A stretch of 64,000 bases of DNA from Brachionus manjavacas (GCA_019054805.1 JAHQIY010000006.1:4712001-4776000); one strand, 5' to 3'. Counted from the stretch's first letter, positions 36,395 to 49,600 are shown. Program-made: numbers and translations. The notes: generated from the sequence alone by a model not told the origin.

Positions 36395-36660
36395 AAAATT
36401 AACACGCAGAGAATGTTGGGAGATGTGTGAATCTGACAAGGAAAGCCTGAACACATTCTACACTGGAAGATTGCGGAGGATCAAGGGCGACGTAAGGTAG
36501 GACGACTAACAGTAACATGGAGGTCAACAATCACGGAAGAGCTCATCGAAATAGGAACGACATGGGGAGAAGCAAGGGTAAAGGCAAAAGATCCACTTGA
36601 GTGGAAATCAAAAGCCATGACCTTATGCTCCACAAGGAGTGAATAATGGAAAAAATAGTG
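36395..36660 (+). mobile_element. LINE fragment, C-terminal tail of the endonuclease/RT protein
   Basis: The plus strand is open for about 65 codons reading LHWKIAEDQGRRKVGR, then LTVTWRSTITEELIEIG, TTWGEARVKAKDPLEWKS and AMTLCSTRSE before a stop at about 36644. This matches the tail W.P.G.RK.GRP..TWRRT...E....G.TW.EA...A.DR..WR..V.ALC found at the end of many non-LTR endonuclease-RT proteins. The body of the element is missing. It belongs to the same broad type as the piece at 14158-14460 and faces the older LINE at 35570-36035. Confidence 0.72.
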
Positions 36661-36692
36661 GTAAAAATAGGAAAAAAAATTTAAAATGTTTA

Positions 36693-36730
36693 ATTGATGC
36701 AACTTACTAATTTGCACTATGCTACATTTA
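36693..36730 (+). repeat. Solo end of the inverted-repeat element seen at 9461-10060
   Basis: ATTGATGCAACTT..., then TTGCACTATGCTACATTTA, matches the right terminal repeat at 10020-10060 (TTGATGCAATTTT, TTGCACTATGCTGCATTTA) over about 38 bp. It directly follows the LINE tail at 36395-36660, so it could be a cut-off copy of the element or part of that LINE's 3' region. Confidence 0.4.
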
Positions 36731-37104
36731 GAGAACTTGTTAAAAACCTTGTTAAAAGAAACAAGTTTCAAGCTTTTAAAGCCTTTAATTCTTTTCTGTT
36801 TTATTATTTTTTACCAAACTTCACAAAACCCTAAGTATCTAAATTTTAGAAAAGATTTTTATGAGAAATGTTGTTAAAATGGACTGTGAAAAATTCTAAT
36901 GATTTGAATTAACGAAATGATATAAATAATCTTTTTTATTATAATTTTGAAAAAGATTTTAAAAAATAGTAAAAAAATATTTTCAAAAACCAAATAATTA
37001 ATTAATACATATTTTAAAAAACAGTTCATAAAATCTGACTTTACAATATTTACTTGAATTGATCCATTTTTGACTCTTTTAAACTTGTATGCGTGCATAG
37101 AACA

Positions 37105-40100
37105 TTATTTTTTTAAATTTTTATTAGTAATCAAAAAATTTGTCAGTTTATCTTTGGATTGATCTTTAAAATTACTGAAACCCTTGAAAACAAACGATTT
37201 AAAATTTGCATTGGGGTAGAGTGTTTCAGTCACTGGATTCACGGATATTACTGTACTGGTTGATGAAGCCGATGAAGCTGACGATGATGATAGAGCATTT
37301 GTACCTTTATTCACAATCTCTCCGATCAACGAGCCTGTTGAAATTTTTACCGGAGTTTTAATTTCAGAATTGATTTCTTTTAAAGTTGGCGAAGGAGAAA
37401 GATTCGAGTTATTTGAATTTGGTGAAGAATTTTCACCTGAATATTCGTTCATCTCTGCTTCTATTTTGTGAACCATGGCATCCAAAGATTTAACATAATC
37501 ATTTTGACCTGATGATCCAGAATGAATTATTATTGAGTCGTGGAATATTTCTTTTAAACAACTAAGACCAGGAAGAAGTGACTCTCGAGTTGATTGAGGG
37601 CTAATTGGCAGGGAATTTTTATCTTCTCCTGATAAAAAACACATCGATTTATAAGTATCAAATAAAAGTACACAAATTTTTATTATGTCATGCTGTTGAC
37701 TTTGCAGATGAACTGAATTGTCTTTGTGGCTTGAATGGGATGATATGGATGAATTTGAAGATGAAGCTGAGACAGTGCTAAGTAATGAAAATGAAAAAAA
37801 AGCTGCTTTGATTTCTGACAAGCTGAATTCATAATCGTTTTCAATTATCATGTTTTTGACGTTCATTGACAAAATGGTCAGATATGGAAGAATAACTTGA
37901 AAAGATTTTTTTAAAATTTAAATGAAGTAAATTTTTTTCAGGGATAAAATTAAAAAATTAATTTATTTTTGCTTACATTCTTCACGAAATTTTGAGTTCA
38001 CTTTGGTTGATATTCGTCTGAATGTTTTGAGCAGTTCAATTTGAAGCACAAACTCATCTTTAAGAATTGGATCACTCAAAAAAAACTGCAATTGAGTGTA
38101 CACTCGTTCTAATATTTCCTTATTTTCACAATTTTCGATGATACTTGTTAAAGGTGAAATAGACGAACAACGCACCATTCTTTAAATTTAAATAATTATA
38201 TTTTTATTTATTTTTTATTGATTACTTATCAGAATCGTTGGCTAATGTGATTAGAGCTGGTAGAATACGAGTCGAAAGTAAATATTCATTGCAGTCAGTA
38301 ACCAAAATCTGAAAAATAAATATTTTTTCTTTTTTAATTTTTATTAATTTTAATTATTTTTAATTTACTTCAAATAATTTAGCAGTATTGCACCGGACAT
38401 AAAGTGAAATGTGAACAATTCCATCCCATAAAGTCGATAATAACATTTGAATAACATAATCGGCAGATTTTGATTTTGATCTTTTGTTAAAAAAATATAT
38501 TTTTCTGTAAATTTTCTGTATTTTTTTACTTCATTAGCTCATAAATAGAAATTACTGCATCTAGATTGCTTTGGTTCAAAGACAAAGCAAAAAATACATT
38601 TTTTAAATAAAGATTCATATTGTCTATTCTTTTTTCGAGCTGCGTTTGATCTTCGATAGTTGTGTCTGATTTTTTGAAATTTGGCTTAGAATCAGAAGAG
38701 CAGATAACTTTTTCATGAGACTTTCCAGAAGGTGAAGTTTCCGATTTTAAAGCCTTCATATCTTCTTGGTCATTAAACATATTTGAACTTAGACCAAACC
38801 ATCCATATAATTCTATATCAACTATTGTTGATAAAATCCCCACAAAGTAGACTGGTAAAATTGATTTGTTCAAAAGAGATGATTTACTAGATGAAGTTTG
38901 ATCTTAAAATAATTTTATTTTTTGGTAATTGATAATTTTTTTTTTAAATCTTTCTAAATCTTACCAAATACGCTTTGATTGCTTATATCTAATTCTGAAT
39001 CAGGGATATTTAGTAATTTTTCAAAAATTGGTGAAACCTTTATTGAAATAAAGTTTTATTCATAATTATTTTTTTTAATTATTAATATTCATTTAACGCT
39101 TATTTTGAAAATTTTGAAAACAATAAATTTCTCATGAATTCAATGCCAACTTAGTTTAAACTGAGATTAAATTGCTGAGTAGAAAGACTTCTATTTTAAG
39201 CTGTTTGGAGTTTTTCCTAAAGTTATTCAAATAAATAAAGTCTAAATCTTATGATATGCCATTTAACACATGCATAAATAGATTACTAAATAAAAAGCTA
39301 AATCTAGTGTAATAATTAAAATCTAATTCTTGTCCAATTTAGCCAAAAATGTATTCCTTCTATTTGAATTTTCTATTTGAATTTTTCTCATTTAGATGTT
39401 TCGAGATTTGATTAAAAAAATAGACAGTTAAACAACAAGCAGTAGGAAATTTCTACAGATTATTTTTCTTTATTCTTTTAGCTAGCATATCAGATATTTT
39501 TTTTATTACTAATTACTTTCAGAATCGTTGGTTAATGTACAAAATTAATTTTTAAATTTTTTAAATAAAATTAAATATTGATGATCCTTATGAAAATTAA
39601 TTTAATTATTTGATTTTATCTAAATGTGATTTAAATGGGTTTAATAAATAAAAATACATCTATAAGTTCTCTTTAATCTTTCGGGTCTAGTCGATAGTGT
39701 TATCATAACATAATATGTTATCATTTTGTACCATACTGGTACCATTTTTCCTCATCAGTATTAAAAATTTTCTCATTACAATCCATCTTACAAAATAATC
39801 ATTAAGTTACAATCTAATAATAAGATAAAATTTTTTCAGTTTTATATTTTTACTTTTTTTCAGTTTTATATTTTTACTTTTTTTATATCACATTTAACGA
39901 AAAATAGAAATGTAATCATAGGTTAATTTTTGTTATCATCTTTGATAACATAAAACACTGATAACAATTTAGTTATCAGGATGTTATCACCTGATAACAC
40001 CATCGGCTAGACCCAATCTTTCTTTTTAAAAGCTGTAATGTTTATTTTAAATTTAATGAATTAAAAGTGTTCATTATATAGAAATATTTAGAAAATAGTT

Positions 40101-42894
40101 TTTAAAGTCATCGGATTAATTTTTATTTAAAGAAAATAGCTTGGAAATAAATTTCAAATTAATTATATCAGTCAAAGATGTGTTTTCAATCTACTATTTT
40201 AAGCGATTTTTAGTTAAAGGCTAAAAAATATAGTTAATTACTAAATTAAGTTCTTATCAGAAATTTTTTTAAGAAAATTAAGTTTTTTTCTCTTTTAGTC
40301 AAAATAGATAAAAAATTACTTTTGATTTGATGAGTTCAAAATCGATGGAAAACAAAAGAGTGAAATTTCTAAAAATTTTGACCAAATAGGGACATAGATC
40401 ATCTTTGGCATCAACTTGAGCACTAATTTGAATCAATTTTCTAACAAAACTATCAGTTATCCATGCAAAAGCATCAGACAGCTCTATAGAAGACCATGAA
40501 TCCGATTCGATTAATTTTAAATATCGAGTGGTCAAACTTAAATAATCTTCCAAAATAGAATCAATTTTATACTGGTCTAATTTAATATCTAATTTTTCTT
40601 TTAAGGAATGAAAGTAGGAATTTAATATTGGTAATTTTTTGTTCAAAAACTCGGCATCTTCCACTTGCTCGGAATTTCTAAAATGGATCAACACAAATGC
40701 GAATATAAATTGAATATTTAAATTCAAAAGCTTCATATAATTTAGCGCATATTTTTCATAATTTTTATTATCTTCATTTTTTCTACACAAGTTTTTGCTA
40801 TTCTGTAGATAAAACTCGACTCTTTCGATCAAATGTGTAATTAAAACTGTGGAAAACTTGTTAATGCTTATAGACCACAAACTCATGCTAGGCATAAAAA
40901 TTTCCTCCACTTGGTTGAACACCAAATCACTCGAATCAGTCACACACATGTCAAGGATTTCAATGGATTGTTGAAATTTTTGTTCATCTGAAATGTAATT
41001 TATCAATATCCCTATACTTTTGGTCGCACTAACTCTAACTGATTCGACACCTTCATGTTCAATCAATTGTTTCAGGATACTGAACATTAGGCTACTTCGG
41101 ATATCATTGTAGATGAAAGGCGCCAAAATAGCACAAGCTTCGGCCACCATCATGCGTTTTTCTTCCATTTTTTCACTCAATTGCTCCCAAAATTGAGGCA
41201 AAAGAAAATTGTTCACATAAATAGGACCAGTGTACTTTGTATATTGTATGCAAGTATTAAGAATCATGGCTCTTTGTTGGCTGTCAGGCCTTTCTATTAA
41301 ATTGAAGAGAAGTTCAATTAGATTTTGATCTTTTTTGGTATTTAATCTTGAGATTTGTTCTTGTTTTACAATAGAGCTGGTCAAAATTATTGGTAACAGC
41401 TTAAGGCGGTTTTCGTTGGATACTATCTGCACGATTTTTGGTAATGAGTCAAATAAAAGTGAGAGTAGAAAATTTGCATCTGGTTTCAAATTTGACAATT
41501 CATCTACAATGCATTGATTCGATTCATTAATTGTCAAGCTGGAGTATCTATTTAGAATTTCTTTGAAAACAACAGGAATTTTTCTTTCCGAAAGTTCATT
41601 TAAATTTGACTCAAGAGAAATGGTATTTTCCTCATGGCTTCCATTTTCGGCCGAATTTTCGACCATTTTTTTCGACTTTTCCAAATTAACTGTAAGCATG
41701 TCAATTTTTCTCAGATGGGTCTCTCTCTCAGTGTTCAAATAAATTATATCTGACTCAAATTTTGAAATCGATTTGAGCAAAAGCTCTTGTTTTTCTAGCA
41801 AAGTTTTGATTTGAGTCTTTTGGGTATCAAATGTTTCCTTGTCGAAATTGCATTGACAACCAAAATCTTCCGTTTGAAAATCAGTATTTGTCGATTTAGC
41901 CTCAATAAGCACACATTCTGTTTGAGTAAAATTTTCAACTTGATCTTTTTTTATCATTTTTGGCTCTAAGTTTTTTCGTAAATTGCTTTTTTTGATATAA
42001 AATCCATAAAGTTGGCACAGATTTGGAGGTTTAGCTCGATTAAGGCCAACAACGTCCCAATCTTCCAAATCTTGTGATTCATTTTCTTCGGCAAATGTGA
42101 CCGATGTCATTTTATAGTCATTTTGTAGAAGATATTCATTGACTAAAAAGTTAATTGCATTTTTGTCATGAGGCATCAATGGTTTCGTCAAGTCTGATCT
42201 TGCTAAATCGTTCACAGAATTTTTAAGCTCGTTTTCTTCAGATTTTTCATTATTTTCAACTTCTATATCAAAAAAAATTTCTTTATTCAAGTTTGTATTT
42301 CTAGTAGAGGGTTCCTCCGTTTGGGTACTTATCTTTTCATTTTTATTCGCATTCAAACTCGACCTGGACACAAAACTGCTGCCTTGATTTTCTTTTTATT
42401 TGAAAAAGAATTATTAATATTTAAAAAATTATCTTTTAATTGTGTAAACCTGTGGCAATTGTTAATGTGGCCCTGAGCTGACTGATAGTTTCTTTGGCCT
42501 TTCGTAATTCAAATTCTAAGACAGCTATTTTGTCATCCGAATATTTATTTTGGTCATTATCGTCCGAATATCTGGTCAAATCAAGAGAGTCAAAAGTTTG
42601 TATGCTTGAAGCCTTGTGAAGTGGAAAAAAACCCGAACTACTAATACTTCCTGTGGTGGCGGCCTGATTTTGCGACTGCTCAAAATTAGCCGGATTAGAA
42701 AAATAATCTCTTAGCCTTGGCAATTCTCGTCCGGACTCGGCTAATTCCGTATGAAATTCAAGGGCTGTTAAGATAAAATTTTGCTTTAAAAGTACAGACG
42801 AAATTTGGTCGAAAGTTATTTTGTTTTGTCCACCCTGATTACTAACTGGGCATTGATTTAGTTCTTCATCTGGTTTAGAATCAATTTTTGACAT
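37105..42894 (-). CDS. RELCH: RELCH (RAB11-binding, LisH, coiled-coil and HEAT-repeat protein)
   Basis: Eight coding exons (42894-42450, 42391-40320, 39037-38965, 38902-38530, 38480-38369, 38308-38226, 38179-37977, 37895-37105) give 4152 nt, or 1383 residues. RELCH bridges RAB11 recycling endosomes and the trans-Golgi in non-vesicular cholesterol transport. Two LisH-like helices are visible: residues about 27-58 (ISSVLLKQNFILTALEFHTE, then RELPRLRDYFSNPANFE) and about 225-255 (NAINFLVNEYLLQNDYK, then WDVVGLNRAKPPNL). Coiled-coil sequence surrounds about 335-385. HEAT repeats follow to the C-terminus (LWDGIVHISLYVRCNTAKLF, RILPALITLANDSDK, FREEFILPYLTILSMN, LPGLSCLKEI). Residues about 1150 onward hold Ser-rich insertions, and the human C-terminal end is only loosely matched. 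Human RELCH is 1216 residues. Introns are 44-80 nt except the 1282-nt intron 2, which carries a transposon. The fifth-to-seventh exon joins were chosen to keep the family pattern. Confidence 0.88.
39683..40014. mobile_element. 332-bp inverted-repeat element (MITE) with 8-bp target duplication, in RELCH intron 2
   Basis: The ends are inverted repeats: GGGTCTAGTCGATAGTG on the left and, inverted, GGGTCTAGCCGATGGTG on the right, each continuing as TTATCA. A perfect 8-bp direct repeat, AATCTTTC, flanks the element at 39675-39682 and 40015-40022. The interior is rich in GTTATC/GATAAC motifs in both orientations and has a 22-23-bp tandem duplication (CAGTTTTATATTTTTACTTT) near 39837-39880. There is no transposase. 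An 8-bp duplication fits hAT-type transposition, though the terminal bases are not the usual CAGGG. Confidence 0.78.
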
Positions 42895-44629
42895 TTGAAT
42901 TCTAAATTTAAGAAAAAAATTATTTCAATTAAAAAGTGAATTTATTGGATTTAAATGTATGACTATAGAATTTATTTTAGAAATCGATAACAAGCCGAAC
43001 AATTTTAGTTGATTAATGATAAAATATTATAAAATTTTAATGAATAATGTAGGAAATTTTATGCATTAATTTTGAAATTTCTAATTTTATTTGAAAATTG
43101 CATTTTTAATAAAATAAAGAGAAAAAAATTGTATTTGTTTAAAAGTTCGAAAGATCTAATGTTCAAAATTCATGAATAAATAGATTTTGGTTCGAAAAAG
43201 TAATTATAAGGCTTACATAAATCATTCGATAGAATATCTTATTTAAATGACATTTATAATGAATTCTAATACAAATAGTTTTAATTAATATTTGAATTTA
43301 TTTTTTTTTTCATTTTGTAAACTTAACAAAAAATTTGTCATAATGTTTTGTCATTATCTACTAATCAAACATCAACACTAATTTTCAAACTTGCTTTTAT
43401 TTAATCATTAATTATAAATTTTTTTTTATAACCATTTAGATGTTCTATTAAGTTAAAAGAAATTTTTAAATTTTCTTTATTATTTTTACATTTTATATTT
43501 TAATTTTTTGAATAAGTCATGCTATAAAAATCTAAAATATTAGCTTCTTTTAATCAAATTGTTTTTCAAAAATATCTTATCTTTATTTATTTTCAAAGTC
43601 AAAAGTTTTGAATTATATCCAATTTCATTCTTTAAAATCTGTATTTTAAATTATATTAAAATTTTTAAAATTTCAACTATTCAAATTAATAAGAAGTAAT
43701 AAAAATATTTTGGTTAAAGGAAATTTTTTTAAAAACAAGAAGGATACGTCAAGATCTAATCCAATTATTCAAACAAGTGAACAATATGGAGATTGTGAAT
43801 TTCAGAAAGAGCATAAGCTACAATTTAAACAGCAGGCCTAGCAGCAAAAGGTACCGTATTTCATCAAATACAAGAAAGTTCGGTCATTAAAGTGTTTTTT
43901 CTATTCGAAAATTTTTCACTCTAAAATAGTGACTCAAATAAAAGAAATTAATCCATTTTTTTCTTCTTATAGAAACAAGAAAATATATGTTTTACATGGC
44001 AAATAATTGACTAATTTTCTTTTAAATGAGACAGATTTTTTTGAGAAAAACAACTCAAATAAAGGAAATTTTTGATTCAAATACTATCAAGTTTCTTCTA
44101 TTTGTGGTTACTTCAATTTGATGAAATACGGTATAATTTTAGAAGAAACTTCAAGAACTTGATGCGATAAAAAGTAAAGAATTTACGAACAGAGTTCCTT
44201 AAGATTTGAAAAAAATCCCCCCTCATGGATATCAAATTCAATTTAAACAATATCAGACAGAGATAATTAATTTTTTTAAACGGCATTAAACAATCAATTT
44301 GTACAAGAAAAGTTTTAATAAAATTTTTTTTTCTCTATTTTATTTTAATAAATCCATATAAAATTACAATTATTAATAATCAAATTTATTTTAAAATCCT
44401 AACACTAATTTTAAAAATTTTAAAATCTTTGAAAAATTAATTTTTTTCGAATTTATTGTAAAATTAGTTATCAACACTATATTATTAGTTTGCAACACTT
44501 AATTATATCATGTTTTAATTAGTGTCATGATAAAAAATTAAAATATTTGATTTAAACAGTCCATGCTTCTTGATAACATTTTTTTATCCGGATAAACCTT
44601 TGTAAAAATAAAATGTAATATTTTTACAA
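42895..44629. other. Intergenic spacer, RELCH to whirlin-like gene
   Basis: AT-rich DNA with the RELCH promoter side. It includes the inverted-repeat element at 43850-44133. I looked here on the minus strand for a third PDZ domain of the whirlin-like gene and saw none. Confidence 0.45.
43850..44133. mobile_element. Inverted-repeat element (MITE) with TA target site
   Basis: Perfect inverted repeats TACCGTATTTCATCAAAT (43852-43869) and ATTTGATGAAATACGGTA (44116-44133) bound about 280 bp. If the outer TA on each side is the duplicated target, the element proper begins CCGTATTTC, the arrangement of Tc1/mariner-type insertions. Inside, ACTCAAATAAA-GAAATT occurs twice in the same direction. There is no coding frame. 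Confidence 0.7.
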
Positions 44630-46632
44630 TTAAAAATTAAATATACCAACCTTTGCATCAAAATTTTCGAATTTATTAAACTTTCTCAAGTGGTTTATGT
44701 TTAAATCATTTAAAACCTCAGTAGATCGTACTACGAACCCATTTTTAAAGTCTCCTTTTAAAAATCTTACATTCTCGGCTAACAAATGTTTGTTTGGCTC
44801 TTGACTTATCTTAAATTCAAGCATTCGTTTAAAATAACTATAATCATCATTAAAAATCATTTTTTCAATGTGCTCATTTTCTAGTAATTTTATTTTATCT
44901 ACTTCAACTCGATTCAAAAATAAATAAACCAGGTACTGGATACTAATTTTTTTTTCAATGTATAGCTTTAAAAAAAATTTTAACAATTTGAACATATCGA
45001 CACTCTTGACCAGATGATGGTCATATTTCAAATGACGTAGACGGTCCATAAATTCATTTTGATAATCATTGTTTAAATAAACACCAGTGTCAAAATCGAA
45101 CGATTTATCTATGCTGGTCACACTGTCCTTGTTTGACTTTACGACCTCTAACATTGGAAGCTTGCTTAGATATCTGACAGTTATTTTTATGGGCATTTTG
45201 GTCGCTTTGTGATTTATTAAACTCGATTTTAGTATTAAGAGAGCGTCTTCGTGGGATATACGAGAGAAAACTTGTCCATTTACTTCAATTATTTGATCAC
45301 ATACCTTAAATTCATTTTTATTAATTATTTATTTTTTCAATTTCTGAAATTAAATTATTTAAAAAAAAAATTTTTCTATTAACTTTTAACCCAACAAAGT
45401 CAGCAGATGAGTTCTTTTTAACATGAGAAATAAAAATTCCAAGTGAATTCTCAAAACCGCCTCTAATCTTAAACCCCATATCATTTTCTTCTGAACTCAA
45501 TTTCAATATAACCTTTAAAAAAAAAACAGATAAAATAAAGAGGTTAAGATGTAAAGTCTTACCCTTCTTATGAAACGTTTTAAACTTGTCTTGGAATCTG
45601 ACGGTGGGGTTGTTTTTTGACCGAAGGAATTTTTCCATTCATTTTTAAAATCAAAATTAGTCGAATTTTCTGACAACTGAGACACACCACAGTTTGAGTC
45701 TAATTTATAATTATTTTCTGGCATAAAACCACTTGCTTGCAGAACTATGCGCAAAGTGGGAGCTGTGCTTAAATACTTGAAAAAAAATTAATTTTGAAAA
45801 TTAAAACAAATAAAATGCCTACTTCAATTGCTTGTTCGAGATCAATCATTTTAAATGATATGTCATTGACACTGACCAGTTCATCGCCCACAAGCATCCC
45901 AAGTTTTTCAACCAAACTGCCTGGTTCAACATACGAAATCATTATGAAGGTACCAGTAGGTCCCATGCACACATCGAAACCCAAGGATTCGTCTTCATTG
46001 GGCTCAAGATCTAGAATCCTAAATCCAGCTATCTGTATACAATTTTTTTGCTCTTCGGAAAGTTTTGGTTTATTATCCTCTGATTTCAAAGACATTTCCT
46101 CATTTTTCAAAGACTCTTTTAGCTTGATCAAATCTTTATTTAGCTCTTGATTGACTTTTTCCAACGCTTTCATCGCTTCCATTTTTTCAGTGCTCTCTTT
46201 TTCTAAATATGTTTTCTTTTTTTCATCAGCCTTTCGCAATGTTTTCTCCAACAAGTCCTTTGGTATCAAATCAGCAAAGATAGACTTAACATCATTTGAA
46301 AATTCCTCAGGAAAAAAGAGCTTATAGTACTCATCATAGTGGAATCTATCTTTGACAGGTATGACTGGTCTCATAAAAAGCATGAGACTTTTTTTGCGCG
46401 GTGTGTCAAATAACTCACGACAACATCTTACCAGAGTGAACACGTTGTGGTCTTTTTGATACTTGAACAAAGCTTGAGTTAACTCCAGCTGCTCTGTGTC
46501 CTCTAGCAGGCAATTTATGGCATTGAACAGCTTTTGGCCATGTTCTGACAAGTATTTTTTATCTTTGTTAAGTACATGTGTAATTTGGCTTGAATTTTCA
46601 GCGTCCTTTTTGCTACCACTGGACGATGACAT
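44630..46632 (-). CDS. WHRN: Whirlin-like scaffold (HHD-PDZ-PDZ-HHD), short form
   Basis: Four exons (46632-45823, 45775-45563, 45512-45384, 45304-44630), all phase 0, give 1827 nt, or 608 residues. Residues about 31-105 are a harmonin-homology domain (LEDTEQLELTQALFKYQKDH, CCRELFDTPRKKSLMLFMR). About 128-185 is a Lys/Glu coiled coil. PDZ1 spans about 198-292 (ESLGFDVCMG, VEPGSLVEKLGMLVGDELVS). PDZ2 spans about 342-430 (MGFKIRGG, LGIFISHVKKNSSADFVGLK, VCDQIIEVNGQVFSRISHED). About 464-546 looks like a second harmonin-homology domain (LKLYIEKKISIQYLVYLFLN). This order is whirlin's, a scaffold of stereocilia, photoreceptor and synaptic complexes. Whirlin's long linker and PDZ3 are absent. Exon 3 uses a weak GTTAAT donor, needed to join GLK to VCDQI. 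A possible donor at 44650 (AAG|GTTGGT) leaves room for an unseen downstream exon. Harmonin or PDZD7 are alternatives. Confidence 0.75.
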
Positions 46633-49600
46633 TCTTAAAAATAAATATGGCTCAATTTATAATTTTTAATTTATAATTTGTAATTCAGTTTATGTACATA
46701 AAGGTGTTTTTTTATGAAAATATAAAATTGATATAAAGCAAAATTTAGCTTGCTAGAACTAATAATAAAATTATACTAATCTCTTGAATGTATGGTTTAC
46801 AATTTTTAAATTAAATGAAAAATATTTATGGTGAATAATTTTCGCATAAAACCTATTAAACTGGATGCCACTTCGAATATGGATCTTGTATTAACTACTT
46901 GAAAATATATAGTTTGATACTGATCAAAATTTAAGGCACTCTAACTTTTTTAATAAAAACATAGTATCTAGTTTATCTTATAAATCACTCATCCGTTCAT
47001 AAACTTGATGTAGTTTTAAATATTTACTAATCATGTGACCTAGTTTTATCATGAATTTTTAATTTTGGTTTAAATTTTATTCACTTTTTGTTTAGTCAAG
47101 ACCTGCACCTAAAGCTGAAATTATTCCATTCAATACTTCTACTATTCAACTAATTCTAATCCATATATTCAATTTAAAAAGATCGTTTTCCAGAAAGCTG
47201 CCATAAATTCTAGAATATGGGAGAATTTTTCTAATCTCAATTAATTCTATCGTTAAAATTTTATAAATATTTGCTTATTTAGTTAAGCTAAAGATTGACT
47301 ATGACATAATTGAGCGATAAAAAGTATTTATTTCTATTTTTACTGCTAAATTGCCTGGTTTTTAGAAAAAAAAATAATTTAAAATTTTTCTTTTTAATTC
47401 TAGGATTTGGTAAATCTGATTGATAAATTTGCAAAAAAGATTAAGTCAAAATTGTCAGTAAAAAAATCTATTTTCAAGTCTTTTGACCTTTTTGTTTTTG
47501 ACTTGGTTTGAAATTAAGTTAAAAAAACAACGCCTTAAATATATTTATTTAAAAGTTATTACATAAGTTTTTTTTTTTTTAACTTTGATTTTTGATAGCT
47601 ATTAAAAGCTTATTTATAATTTATTCTAAAAATAAAAGAAAAAAATATATCAAAGTTAGCTTTTAGTTGTATAATTTTTGGTTCGATTTCTTAAGTAATT
47701 TTTTTTGCTTTTTGATATATAATTACTTTGAATGAAATCTCAAAAATAAAGAATAAAAGTTATCCAAAAATTCTCAGAAAGTTTGATTTTTATGCTTTTA
47801 TAAAAATACAAGCAAAGCTAATCAAATATAAATGATTTTTTATTTTTTTTTTAATTTTAAAAAATTGATGGAAAAGGTTGAAATTTGAATTAAAAGCTTG
47901 AAAGTGAGTGAAATAGAAAGATTATTTAACGAAATTTAAAAAAAAATTAAAAAAATTCAGTGATTAAGTATTTATTTTAAAATTACAAAAAAACAACACT
48001 AACATTTTTAATAAAAAAAAATTTAGTATTCCATTTAAATTTTTTAATTTTTTACTCAAATTAATTTTTAAACTATTATTAACATAAAATACACAAACAA
48101 TGTATTTTTTTGTTTAATTTCACAAAAATAACCCATAAGTGATTCTTTATTTTATATTATACATTTTTAAAGAACTGCATAGCTTGGTCTAAAATATAAA
48201 TTAGAATTCTTGTAAAATATTATTCATAAATCATGTTTTCTCTAAAAAATGAGAGACATTTCTTAAAAAATCAACTTCTAAGCAAAGTGATAATAACCTT
48301 TAGTTAGATTTCGCACTTGGTTTCAAGATGTTACTATCAAAATTTTCTTTTTAGTAATCAAGACAAGATAAAATTTTATCAATAGTTTTGTTGAATTTTC
48401 AACAATTATAACATCAAAAATAACATAAATTGCCAGTAAATGATCTTTTTAATTTTATGCGTTTATAGGAATAATATAAATTATAAATTTTTAATCTAGT
48501 CTTGAAGAAAATTTTTTCTAAAAACTAAATTAGGTATCAAATTATTAATTATCTTTAACTATTTTTGTTTTCATTTTTAAATCCCGCCTGAGCTTCAAAC
48601 ATTAGTAAATCTATAATAAATTTTTGACAATACGTTTAAATTTAATTTTCAAGAATAATTTAACTCAGATAATTAATTTTAAGTTTATTTTAAATTAATT
48701 ATTGCACGCTTTTAAATGGTTAGCCTGTTCTTGGATATTTAATGTACCTCATTCTGATTGTTTACAGTATTTGTTTCAAATGAATCTCTCAGAAATAAAA
48801 ATTAACAAAGAAAATAAAAAGAATTGATATTACATTTATATACATAATTGATAGACATATTCAAGTTTATAAAGAAATTGGATTCTTAAGAGTGAATAGT
48901 TAAATTTTTTTACTTTAAAATATAAATCTTTGATAAGCAGAGAAGACAAACATTTAAAATAATCCCAAAATTTAATGATAAAACAGATACTTTTGAAATA
49001 TTTTTCCAGAGATAAATTTTTTCTTGGATATTTGTAAAAAAGCTGGGTTCAATCAAACTATATGAAAAGACTTATTGGATATATCTCATTTAAAATTAAA
49101 CAATTATAAATTAAGTTTTTTTTATACTATTTTTCATTCAAAACCTTAATTTCAAATTTTCTTATCGATTAATAAGAACATACATAATTCATGCATTCCG
49201 TGTGTAAAATCCGATTCCACTTAGCCGCAATTTATGTTTAATCAAAATAAAATTAAATAAAATAGAAAAAATTTTCAAAGTTTTTTATTTTTTCATTTTA
49301 TAGATTATTCAAAAGTGTCCTTGTCGATAAAAATCGATTAACAATTCATTGATTTGTATTGGAAAAAATCTTTTATTTTTTTTTTTTAAATCAAATTTGA
49401 ATTTAAAGTAAAAACTTGTTTTTAAAAATTACATAATGTAAAGTTAAATTTGATTTCGATTTATGTTTATGTTGATATTGTTAAATATTGATCTTTAAAT
49501 TACAAAGCTATTTATTAACTGTCTTTCAAATTAAATTAAAAAGTTTAATAAAATTAAAAGCTTATTTGAGGATTATAATAATTGTTTTATTAACAAAAAA

